A program made the position numbers and the translations under genes. From positions 1,435,001 through 1,499,000 of the forward strand of contig JACJZD010000001.1 in NCBI GenBank assembly GCA_020635795.1: a DNA stretch of 64,000 nt, in the 5' to 3' direction. Source of the DNA: Flavobacteriales bacterium (GTDB taxonomy: Bacteria; Bacteroidota; Bacteroidia; Flavobacteriales_E; Vicingaceae). A model generated the notes under the pieces. The model searched no databases and had not been told where the DNA came from. It saw nothing but the letters and a program-made list of their open reading frames with translations. This document shows positions 24,453 to 31,871 of this stretch, one piece after another. Each line of letters starts with the position of its first letter. Position 1 is the first letter of the stretch.

Positions 24453-25298
24453 ATGGGATGGTTTAAAAGAAAGATTAAAGGAGTGATTACTCCAACAACA
24501 GAGAAGAAAGAAACCCCAGAAGGTTTATGGTATAAATGCCCAAAATGTAGCCACGTAGTTTCTACCGAAGACCATAGTGCATCGCTACATGTTTGTACAG
24601 GTTGTGGACACCACGAAAAAATTGGCTCAAAAGAGTATTTTGCTATTCTTTTTGACGATAACAAATTCAAAGAATTGGATGCCAACTTGGTTTCGGGCGA
24701 CCCTTTAAATTTTGAAGACACCAAAAAATACAAAGACCGTTTGATTGCTACGCAAAAAAAATCGCAATTAAAAGACGCTTGTAGAACAGCTGCAGGTAAA
24801 ATAAACAACCAAAACTTGGTTGTGGCTTGTATGGATTTCGATTTTATTGGTGGTTCTATGGGTTCGGTAGTAGGAGAAAAAATAGCTCGTGCTATTGATT
24901 ATTCTATAAAACACAACACACCGTTTTTAATGATTTCGAAATCGGGTGGAGCAAGAATGATGGAAGCCGCATTTTCGTTAATGCAAATGGCTAAAACTTC
25001 GGCTAAACTTTCGTTGTTGGCAAAAGCTAAAATACCTTACATATCGTTGTTAACCGACCCAACAACTGGTGGAGTTACCGCATCGTATGCCATGTTGGGC
25101 GATTTAAACATTGCTGAGCCCAATGCCTTAATTGGTTTTGCTGGACCACGCGTGGTAAAAGAAACCATTGGTAAAGATTTACCAGAAGGTTTCCAAACTT
25201 CGGAGTTTGTGTTAGAACACGGTTTCTTGGATTTAATTGTTGAACGTAAAGAGTTGAAAGAAAAACTCTCTCAAATTATTAGCATGTTTAATAATTGA
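24453..25298 (+). CDS. accD: Acetyl-CoA carboxylase carboxyltransferase subunit beta
   Basis: A 281-residue beta subunit of the carboxyltransferase that transfers CO2 from biotin to acetyl-CoA, the first step of fatty acid synthesis. An N-terminal C4 zinc finger has cysteines at 29, 32, 48 and 51 (KCPKC, CTGCG). The crotonase-like core has ISKSGGARMMEAAFSLMQMAK, LLTDPTTGGVTASYAMLGD and GFAGPRVVKETI. The length is normal. A strong terminator follows and separates it from the accessory island. Confidence 0.97.
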   Translation: MGWFKRKIKGVITPTTEKKETPEGLWYKCPKCSHVVSTEDHSASLHVCTGCGHHEKIGSKEYFAILFDDNKFKELDANLVSGDPLNFEDTKKYKDRLIATQKKSQLKDACRTAAGKINNQNLVVACMDFDFIGGSMGSVVGEKIARAIDYSIKHNTPFLMISKSGGARMMEAAFSLMQMAKTSAKLSLLAKAKIPYISLLTDPTTGGVTASYAMLGDLNIAEPNALIGFAGPRVVKETIGKDLPEGFQTSEFVLEHGFLDLIVERKELKEKLSQIISMFNN

Positions 25299-25318
25299 TA
25301 ATAAAACATAAAAAAATG

Positions 25319-25346
25319 AAAGCCAAACAAACTGTTTGGCTTTTTT
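25319..25346 (+). terminator. Rho-independent terminator after accD
   Basis: AAAGCCAAACA (25319-25329) pairs perfectly with TGTTTGGCTTT (25333-25343) around a 3-nt loop, followed by a T-rich tract. Confidence 0.9.
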
Positions 25347-25350
25347 ATTT

Positions 25351-25388
25351 TTTGTACATTTAGTGTGTACAAATAATTACAATTATTT
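25351..25388. repeat. Two adjacent AT-rich palindromes at the island's left edge
   Basis: TTTGTACA (25351-25358) pairs with TGTACAAA (25366-25373), and AAATAATT (25371-25378) pairs with AATTATTT (25381-25388). They lie between the accD terminator and the accessory island and may mark a boundary or a protein-binding site. Confidence 0.45.
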
Positions 25389-25413
25389 ACAAATGGACTA
25401 ACACATACCCTGA

Positions 25414-25424
25414 TGTTGTATGCC
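25414..25424 (+). repeat. Left copy of 11-bp inverted repeat bounding the island
   Basis: TGTTGTATGCC here is the exact reverse complement of GGCATACAACA at 31155-31165. The two copies enclose all the accessory genes. Confidence 0.4.
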
Positions 25425-25458
25425 ATTGAAAAAAAAAGAAAAGCCACCTCACAAAAGA

Positions 25459-25546
25459 ATTTGTCCCAATATTCGTTGATTTTCGGGACAAATAAATTAC
25501 AAAAAATAATGCGATTGTCCCATTTATTTACTAGTTTTGGGACAAT
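25459..25546 (+). promoter_or_regulatory. Two matched operators and promoter of the AbiE-type operon
   Basis: Two inverted repeats share the exact form TTGTCCC-N17-GGGACAA: 25461-25491 and 25515-25545. Each arm extends further (ATTTGTCCC with GGGACAAAT at 25459-25493; ATTGTCCCA with TGGGACAAT at 25514-25546). Their centres are 54 bp apart, close to five helical turns. TAGTTTTG at 25532-25539 fits the -7 consensus TAnnTTTG and lies inside the second repeat, which itself touches the antitoxin ATG. AbiEi antitoxins of other AbiE systems repress their own promoter through paired inverted repeats, so these are probably AbiEi operators. Confidence 0.75.
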
Positions 25547-26126
25547 GTTAGATTTAAAAGTCATAAAAAAGAAGGTTGATACAGGTGAAATATTCTTTAT
25601 CTCAGACTTTACGGAACTCGATAACTATGAGGCTGTACGTAAGTCTTTACAACGGCTGACCAAAGACGGAAAAATTGAACGAATTGCTAAAGGGATATAT
25701 TTTTTACCTAAAAAACATGAGCGATTAGGTGTAATCTACCCACATGCAGAACAAATTGCAAAAGCTATTGCAAAACGTGATAAAGCCAGAATAATCGCTA
25801 CAGGGTCGACAGCTCTAAATTTATTGGGTTTATCAACTCAAATACCTATGAAGGTAGTTTTCTTAACAGATGGCTCAGCTAGAAATATAAAAGTGGGAAA
25901 ACAAACTATTCAGTTTAAAAAGACAAATACAAAAAATCTCAGCATTGAACATCGATTGACCAATCTTATCATTCAAGCATTTAAAGCTATTGGGGAAAAA
26001 AATGTTACAGAAGAACAAATTGATAAAATACAGACAGTAATTGACCATAGTAATGAACGAGAGTTAATCCATCAAAATTTGAAAAACGCACCAGTTTGGA
26101 TGCAAAAAATACTAGTGAGCAAATGA
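25545..26126 (+). CDS. AbiEi-like antitoxin (DUF6088 type)
   Basis: A 193-residue antitoxin of a type IV AbiE-like toxin-antitoxin pair. A winged-helix N-terminus (about 1-60: EIFFISDFTELDNYEAVRKS, DGKIERIAKGIYFLP) is followed by the conserved IAKRDKARIIATGSTALNLLGLSTQ and VVFLTDGSARNIKVGKQTIQF. The first part should bind DNA and the rest should counter the toxin. The ATG at 25545 is preferred because upstream in-frame starts (25413, 25509) would place operators and promoter inside the gene. The stop overlaps the toxin start as ATGA, typical of coupled pairs. Confidence 0.87.
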   Translation: MLDLKVIKKKVDTGEIFFISDFTELDNYEAVRKSLQRLTKDGKIERIAKGIYFLPKKHERLGVIYPHAEQIAKAIAKRDKARIIATGSTALNLLGLSTQIPMKVVFLTDGSARNIKVGKQTIQFKKTNTKNLSIEHRLTNLIIQAFKAIGEKNVTEEQIDKIQTVIDHSNERELIHQNLKNAPVWMQKILVSK

Positions 26127-27106
26127 ATAACTGGCTAACCTTATCGAAAGAAGAACAAATAGAGCTGTTTACTCAAATTGGAGTAAAAACTAACCTTCTT
26201 CCACAAGCTGTTGAAAAAGATGCCTGGGTTAGTCTAATTCTGCGAATGATATTTACTTCAGAATTAGCAAGTCATTTAATATTTAAAGGAGGAACTTCAT
26301 TAAGTAAGGCTTTTAACTTAATTCAACGATTTTCAGAAGATATTGATTTAGGTATTGACAGAAAGTATTTAGGGTTTGAAGGAAAATTATCAAACGGAGA
26401 AATTCGCAAATTGAGAAGAGCTTGTCACGCATTCGTTTCTAACGATTTAGCTGAATTACTTCGAAAACAATTAGTAGAATACGGGGTTGATGAAAGCCTC
26501 TTTGAACTGATGGTAGAAAACACACAAGTATCTGACCAAGACCCTGAAACTATTAAAGTCAATTATCAATCTGTGTTTGGTGAAATATCCTATCTCCCAA
26601 AAAGAGTTTTGATAGAAGTTAGTGCTAGATCTTTAATCGAACCTAATCAAGAGGTTGGTATTAAATCACTTATTGATAAACACTACCCTGAAACCGATTT
26701 TGTAGAAGGAGAATTTGTGGTTAATGCGACCAATCCTCAAAAAACATTTTTGGAGAAGCTAATTCTGTTGCATGAAGAATTTGAAAAGCCCGCTGAAAAA
26801 ATCAAGTATTTAAGAATGTCTAGGCATTTCTACGATATTGGGCAAATACTAGACTCTGAATTTGGGCGAAAAGCAATAAAGAATAAGGAGCTTTTCGAAA
26901 GTATAATTAACCATAGAAAAGTATTCACTCCAATAAAAACTACTAATTATGAAACGCTGACTTTACAAAGTCTTCGCATCATTCCTCCTGATGAGCATTT
27001 GGGTAACTATAAATCAGATTACAAAGAAATGCAAAGCAGCATGATACATGGTGAATCACTTGATTTTGATACACTACTTAAAAAAATAATAAACGAATTG
27101 AAATAA
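26123..27106 (+). CDS. AbiEii/AbiGii-type nucleotidyltransferase toxin
   Basis: A 327-residue toxin. The nucleotidyltransferase core is shown by FKGGTSLSKAF (from about residue 54) and SEDIDLGI (from 71), which form the G-S...DxD active site, with the later helical signatures NPQKTFLEKLILLHEE and RMSRHFYDIGQIL. AbiEii-family enzymes use nucleotides to modify tRNA or other targets and halt growth, giving abortive infection against phage. The start ATG overlaps the antitoxin stop (ATGA at 26123-26126). All catalytic motifs look intact, so the system is probably active. The methylase gene follows after 9 nt and may share the transcript. Confidence 0.9.
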   Translation: MNNWLTLSKEEQIELFTQIGVKTNLLPQAVEKDAWVSLILRMIFTSELASHLIFKGGTSLSKAFNLIQRFSEDIDLGIDRKYLGFEGKLSNGEIRKLRRACHAFVSNDLAELLRKQLVEYGVDESLFELMVENTQVSDQDPETIKVNYQSVFGEISYLPKRVLIEVSARSLIEPNQEVGIKSLIDKHYPETDFVEGEFVVNATNPQKTFLEKLILLHEEFEKPAEKIKYLRMSRHFYDIGQILDSEFGRKAIKNKELFESIINHRKVFTPIKTTNYETLTLQSLRIIPPDEHLGNYKSDYKEMQSSMIHGESLDFDTLLKKIINELK

Positions 27107-27115
27107 TAGCAAACA

Positions 27116-28894
27116 ATGAAGCTAACAGAAATATTAAGAGACTCAAATTACAAGTTAACACAGTTCTCACAAGAGCAAATTGAAAAATTAGAACGTGAAG
27201 TTTTTCTAAAAGACATTAGAGGAACTCAAACGCCTTATTTCAATTGTTTGGTGCGTAGAAAAGAAATTAAACTGACACCAGAAGAAACGGTTAGACAATT
27301 ATATTTAATGGTTTTAAATGAAGAATATGGTTATCCATTTGAGCGAATGGAAATTGAATATTCGGTGAGTTTTGGTCGTGAAAAGAAAAGAGCCGACATT
27401 GTAATTTTTGATAAGCAAGATACCCGTGCTGTTTACATAATGGTAGAATTAAAAAAGCCAAAACTAAAAGACGGAAAAGAACAACTTAAATCTTACTGTA
27501 ATGCAACTGGAGCTCCAATTGGAATTTGGAGTAATGGAGATTCAATTTCATTTTATAATCGAAAAGACCCAAATTATTTTGAGGACATACCAGATATTCC
27601 AAAAGCAACTGAAAAACTTTCTGACGTATTAACTGAACGTTGGACAATTGAAGACCTTATTGCTAAAGACAAATTAGTTACCGAAAAAAAATCGTTGAAA
27701 GATTTGATTTTGGAAATGGAAGATGAAGTTTTGGCAAATGCAGGGGTTGACGTATTTGAGGAACTTTTCAAACTGATTTTCACAAAATTATTTGACGAAA
27801 TGGAAAGTGGACGAAATAAAACTCGTCACTTGGCATTTAGAAATTATGGAGATACGGAGAACGAATTAAAAGAGAAAATCCAAGCTCTTTTTGAAAAAGC
27901 AAAAGGTAAATGGGAAGGCGTTTTTTCTGATGATTCAAAAATTATGCTAACTCCTTCTCATCTTTCTGTTTGTGTTTCTTCATTGCAAGATGTTAAACTT
28001 TTCAACTCTAATTTAGATGTTGTAGATGAAGCGTTTGAATATTTAATAAACAAAAGTAGCAAAGGAGAAAAAGGGCAATATTTTACACCTAGATATGTAA
28101 TTGATATGTGTGTAAAAATGATGAATCCACAAGTAGAAGAAAAAGTAATTGATACAGCTGCTGGAAGTTGTGGTTTTCCTGTTCATTCCATTTTTCACGT
28201 TTGGGAACAAATTCTTAAAGAAAAAGGAATACCTAAAAGTCACTTATTTACAACAGAAGAAAAACCAACCGAATGTATTGATTATGTGCAAAACAATGTT
28301 TTTGCCATAGATTTTGATGAAAAAGCGGTTCGTGTTGCAAGAACTTTGAATTTAATTGCAGGTGATGGGCAAACCAATGTTTTACATTTAAACACGTTGG
28401 ATTGGGAACGTTGGGATGAAAAAACAGAAGATGAAGACTGGCAAGACACCTATTTTGAAGGTTGGAAAAAATTGAAGAAATTACGTGAAGACAAAAACAG
28501 CAATAGAGATTTTGACTTTGATGTGTTAATGGCTAATCCACCATTTGCGGGAGACATTAAAGAGAGTAGAATTTTATCTAAATATGAATTAGGAAAAAAA
28601 CCAAACGGAAAATACCAAACCAAAGTAGGGCGTGATATTTTGTTTATCGAGCGTAATTTAGATTTTCTAAAACCAGGTGGACGAATGGCAGTTGTATTGC
28701 CACAAGGTAGATTCAACAACAGTAGCGATAAAAATATACGTGATTTTATTGCTGAAAAATGTAGAATTTTAGGTGTTGTTGGATTACACGGCAATGTGTT
28801 TAAACCCCATACTGGCACAAAAACTTCTGTACTTTTTGTACAGAAATATAATAAATTTGAACATTTAATCTATATTTTGCATTCTTCGAGTTAG
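27116..28894 (+). CDS. HSDR_N nuclease-N6-methylase fusion, type I/IIG-like, C-terminally truncated
   Basis: This 592-residue frame starts with a PD-(D/E)xK nuclease domain of the HsdR N-terminal type: D94 in KRADIVIFD, and E111 and K113 in MVELKKP. A helical linker follows, then an HsdM-like adenine methylase with GQYFTPRYVIDMCVKM (320-335), cofactor motif VIDTAAGSCGFPV (344-356) and catalytic NPPF (474-477). Homology runs to about residue 578 (TGTKTSVLFVQKY). The final 14 residues are out of character and come from reading another methylase gene in the wrong frame. The usual C-terminal region and a specificity subunit are missing. Sequence-specific methylation or cleavage is doubtful. Confidence 0.82.
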   Translation: MKLTEILRDSNYKLTQFSQEQIEKLEREVFLKDIRGTQTPYFNCLVRRKEIKLTPEETVRQLYLMVLNEEYGYPFERMEIEYSVSFGREKKRADIVIFDKQDTRAVYIMVELKKPKLKDGKEQLKSYCNATGAPIGIWSNGDSISFYNRKDPNYFEDIPDIPKATEKLSDVLTERWTIEDLIAKDKLVTEKKSLKDLILEMEDEVLANAGVDVFEELFKLIFTKLFDEMESGRNKTRHLAFRNYGDTENELKEKIQALFEKAKGKWEGVFSDDSKIMLTPSHLSVCVSSLQDVKLFNSNLDVVDEAFEYLINKSSKGEKGQYFTPRYVIDMCVKMMNPQVEEKVIDTAAGSCGFPVHSIFHVWEQILKEKGIPKSHLFTTEEKPTECIDYVQNNVFAIDFDEKAVRVARTLNLIAGDGQTNVLHLNTLDWERWDEKTEDEDWQDTYFEGWKKLKKLREDKNSNRDFDFDVLMANPPFAGDIKESRILSKYELGKKPNGKYQTKVGRDILFIERNLDFLKPGGRMAVVLPQGRFNNSSDKNIRDFIAEKCRILGVVGLHGNVFKPHTGTKTSVLFVQKYNKFEHLIYILHSSS

Positions 28895-30063
28895 GGCATA
28901 AATTATTGACCATAAACGGAAAGTTAGGTTATATCACACCAAATAATTATTTCACTTCTTTGGCAGGTTTATCACTTCGTCAATATTTTTTACAAAATAA
29001 ATGCGTTACAAGAATTGTAGATTTTAGACATAAAAAAGTCTTTGACGCTCAAACATACACAGCTATAACTTTTCTTGATAACAAGAAAAATGAATCTATC
29101 TTGTTTGATAAAATTAAAGACGAGCAAACTTGTTCAAACTTCTTAATTTCAGCTAATGGCTCTCCTAATTATTTAAAAAATCTAAACGTAAACAAATGGC
29201 GTTTATTAAAAACCCAAGAGCAAGAAAATATTAGAATCATAGAAACTATTGGAACACCTATAAAGCAATTGTTTAATATTGCAGTTGGTATAGCAACATT
29301 AAAAGATGAAGTATTTTTTATAGATTCATCAAACGAAAAAAATAGCTATTTAACAAAAACAACAGAAAACGGAACATTTCAAATTGAAAGGGAAATAACT
29401 CGTCCTGTTTATAAAATTTCACAATTTAAAACACAGAAAGACATTGAAAATAATACTTTAAGAATTATAACTCCCTACCATACAAATAATAAAAATGCAG
29501 TTCCAATTCTTGAAGATGAGTTCATCTCAAAATATCCTAAATGTTACGAATACCTACTTTCAGAAAAGGAGAAGCTAGAAAATCGTGGAAAAGGGAAAGA
29601 AGAGTTTACTCCTTTCTATTCTTGGGGTAGAACCCAAGGAATTACAAGATTTGGCAAAAAGATATTAAACCCTACATTTAGTAAGCATCCAAGATTTTTA
29701 TTTGTTCCAGAAAAAGATGCCTATTACACTAATGGATATGGGATATATTTTGACAGAGATAATTCTAACACTGTTTCGCTTTTTGAAGATGCAACTCACT
29801 CAATGTCAAAAGAAGAAAATATTTTGATTGTTCAGAAAATCTTGAATTCAATTTTAATGGATTATTATGTAAGCAATACAAGCGTTTCTATTCAAGGCGG
29901 TTTCCCTTGTTATCAAAAGAATTTCATTGAAAAATTTACAATTCCTAATTTCTCACAAGAAGAAATTAATATTTTGAAAAATCTAAATGATAAATTAGAA
30001 ATAGACGAATTTTTAATTGAGAAATATAAAGTCAAAATTCAACTCCCAAACCTCGTTTCGTAA
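28861..30063 (+). pseudogene. Eco57I-type adenine methylase, N-terminal half deleted
   Basis: The frame is open from 28861 and encodes a C-terminal half of an Eco57I/TaqI-like N6-adenine methylase. It begins in mid-domain with NLYFAFFELGHKLL and NGKLGYITPNNYFTSLAG, continues with IVDFRHKKVFDAQTYTAI, and ends with a target-recognition region and GGFPCYQKNFIEKFTIPN. The N-terminal SAM-binding motif and the catalytic NPPY are absent and no ATG lies near the beginning (the first usable start is TTG at 28906), so the product cannot be an active methylase. It joins directly to the truncated fusion gene upstream. Its 3' end overlaps the convergent nuclease candidate by 25 nt. Confidence 0.8.
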
Positions 30064-30854
30064 TTTGATAAAATATTGTCAGTGAAAGTTTCCCAAGACA
30101 ATTCATCAATACTTGCAGTAGAACTTTCATCTAACAGTCCGTCATTTATTAAGTCTTGATTTGTACTATAAATTTTAGCTGGTGATTGTTCAAAATCAAC
30201 AAGTAATAAACAAACCCTTTCATATTTGTAATCTTCACGAGTATAATCTAAACGTCCATTAATTGCTTGAAAGGATTTTATATATTTTTCGACAGCACCG
30301 ACTTTATCAATAAATTGAACTACATTATTATCCATAACAGCGGCATCATATTCTTTCACAGGTATCATATAGACTTCTCCTAATACCATTTTAGGGCATC
30401 TAACATGTAGATTTTGTGCTTCTGCAATAGTTCTTTCGTAAAGCGTATCAAAATTTTTAGCAAGTGAACTCATTTGGCTACGAATATTTACAGAAATTGT
30501 ACGTTCCGTATAATCTTTGCCATAATAATCAGTTGCTTCTCTTAAAATTCCTTCAGTCATTATTTCAGAATCGGGAATATAACCATCAGGTGAAACGCAA
30601 ACATCTTGATGCTTTTGTTTAATAAATCCAGCTAACTTGAGTTCAGGTTTTGAAGCTCCAAGCGGTGGATGAATTCTATCAGGAGATATTCCTTTTCTAA
30701 TAAAATCAGCTTTAACAGCTTCGTGTATAAAATTAATTGGTCGAGAAGACCTAATTATTGCTTCTTTTGCTTTAATTCCACCTTCAATAATTGAAGTTTC
30801 GATTAGTTCTTTAAATCCGTCAACAGCTTGTTGAATCGTTATCAAATTTGTCAT
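30039..30854 (-). CDS. Candidate type II restriction endonuclease (family not recognised)
   Basis: A 271-residue soluble protein whose family I cannot name. Its position makes it a restriction endonuclease candidate: it lies directly behind a controller-type HTH gene with a 35-nt overlap and converges on an Eco57I-type methylase remnant. Conserved-looking stretches are IRSSRPINFIHEAVKADFIR, SKPELKLAGFIKQKHQDVCV, VNIRSQMSSLAKNFDTLYER and KMVLGEVYMIPVKEYD. The E-L-K in the second and the acidic residues before it could belong to a PD-(D/E)xK site, but this is a guess. The ATG at 30854 is chosen over an upstream TTG. With its methylase truncated, an active enzyme would be dangerous to the host, so the protein may be inactive or protected by another methylase. 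Confidence 0.6.
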   Translation of the reverse strand: MTNLITIQQAVDGFKELIETSIIEGGIKAKEAIIRSSRPINFIHEAVKADFIRKGISPDRIHPPLGASKPELKLAGFIKQKHQDVCVSPDGYIPDSEIMTEGILREATDYYGKDYTERTISVNIRSQMSSLAKNFDTLYERTIAEAQNLHVRCPKMVLGEVYMIPVKEYDAAVMDNNVVQFIDKVGAVEKYIKSFQAINGRLDYTREDYKYERVCLLLVDFEQSPAKIYSTNQDLINDGLLDESSTASIDELSWETFTDNILSNYETRFGS

Positions 30855-31056
30855 TCCCAAAAAATTCTATTAATGATACTCCAAGTGCAATAGCGATTTT
30901 TTCAATATTTACAATTGAAATATTTCTTTGACCATTTTCAACACTCGCAATGTAGCTTCTATCTAAATCAGACGTATATGCTAAATCCTTTTGAGACATC
31001 TGCTTGACCTCTCTTAATTCTTTGATACGATTACCTATTTTAGATTTTATTTCCAC
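30820..31056 (-). CDS. XRE-family HTH controller protein
   Basis: A 78-residue helix-turn-helix regulator: KIGNRIKELREVKQMSQKDLA, recognition part LDRSYIASVENGQRNISI and NIEKIAIALGVSLIEFF. It has the same plan as the regulator at 115-327, including the spacing of RGERN/NGQRN and NIE.IA. No ATG is available; GTG at 31056 is preferred over TTG at 31092 because a promoter-like CAACTTTG (minus strand, 31062-31069) lies between them. It overlaps the downstream nuclease candidate, the usual C-R operon layout of controlled R-M systems. Confidence 0.82.
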   Translation of the reverse strand: MEIKSKIGNRIKELREVKQMSQKDLAYTSDLDRSYIASVENGQRNISIVNIEKIAIALGVSLIEFFGNDKFDNDSTSC

Positions 31057-31154
31057 GAATGCAAAGTTGGAGATTTGTCGACTATAAATCAAAGACTATA
31101 AGTAACAATCTAAATAAAATCCAACGCTAAAAACGAAATGAATAAAATAAAAAC

Positions 31155-31165
31155 GGCATACAACA
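31155..31165 (-). repeat. Right copy of 11-bp inverted repeat bounding the island
   Basis: GGCATACAACA is the exact reverse complement of 25414-25424. It lies between the HTH controller and the core HD-domain gene. Confidence 0.4.
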
Positions 31166-31217
31166 ACGTGTATAGAACAAAGTACCATGCGGGCTTCAAG
31201 ACACCATAAAAGGAACG

Positions 31218-31871
31218 TTAAACCTTTCCCTCCCACTCTTTAAAAAACTGAGCCAAAAACTGTTCTAAAAACAAGTGTCGTTGTTCGGCAATTTGTTGTG
31301 CTGTTTGGGTATTCATTTTGTCTTTTAACAACAAGAGTTTTTCGTAAAAATGGTTAATGGTTGGTGCAGTACTGTTTTTGTATTCTTCGGCAGTTTGGTG
31401 TAGTTGTGGTTTAATTTCGGGGTCGTACATCATGCGTTTTTTACTGCCACCATAAGCAAAAGTACGTGCTATACCAATGGCTCCAATGGCATCAATCCTG
31501 TCGGCATCTTGTACCACTTTAGAGGTAATGCTTTGCTTACTGTTATCATTATTACCGCCTTTAAACGAAATGTTTTTTATATCGGTAATAATTTCACTTA
31601 TTTGGTCTTGCGTAAAATCAATAGCTGTTAAAAACTGTGTTATTTTTTCAAAACCAATGTTTTCATCGCCGTTGTTCATTTTATAATCGGCAATATCGTG
31701 CAACAAAGCAACCACTTCAACTTTATCCACATCAACATTTTCGGCAAGGGCAATTTGTTTTGCCACGTTAACCACCCTTGAAATATGAAACCAGTCGTGC
31801 CCAGTTGCATCAATTAAATGAAACGATTTTGCAAATTCGCGAATGGCAATAAGTTGATGGTTGGTTATCAT
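31218..31871 (-). CDS. HD-domain phosphohydrolase
   Basis: A 217-residue protein of the HD superfamily (YedJ-like). The metal-binding pattern is present: a histidine in HDWFHISRVVNVAK, the central HD in VVALLHDIADYK, and the downstream aspartate in VVQDADRIDAIGAIGIART. These enzymes hydrolyse phosphate esters of nucleotides or related compounds; the substrate is unknown. The start overlaps the stop of tamB by 4 nt (ATGA), so the two are coupled in one transcript. Confidence 0.9.
   Translation of the reverse strand: MITNHQLIAIREFAKSFHLIDATGHDWFHISRVVNVAKQIALAENVDVDKVEVVALLHDIADYKMNNGDENIGFEKITQFLTAIDFTQDQISEIITDIKNISFKGGNNDNSKQSITSKVVQDADRIDAIGAIGIARTFAYGGSKKRMMYDPEIKPQLHQTAEEYKNSTAPTINHFYEKLLLLKDKMNTQTAQQIAEQRHLFLEQFLAQFFKEWEGKV

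Noticed and set aside
25413..25544. Longer AbiEi protein starting at 25413 or 25509
   Set aside because: The added residues are not antitoxin-like, and the frame would contain both operators and the promoter box.
28906..30063. A complete stand-alone methylase starting at TTG 28906
   Set aside because: Methylase homology continues upstream of the TTG to 28861, and the cofactor and catalytic motifs are missing. It is a truncated gene, not a normal start.
25414..31165. Integron cassette (attC) boundaries
   Set aside because: The 11-bp inverted repeat lacks the core sites and folded-strand symmetry of attC, and the genes are in mixed orientation.
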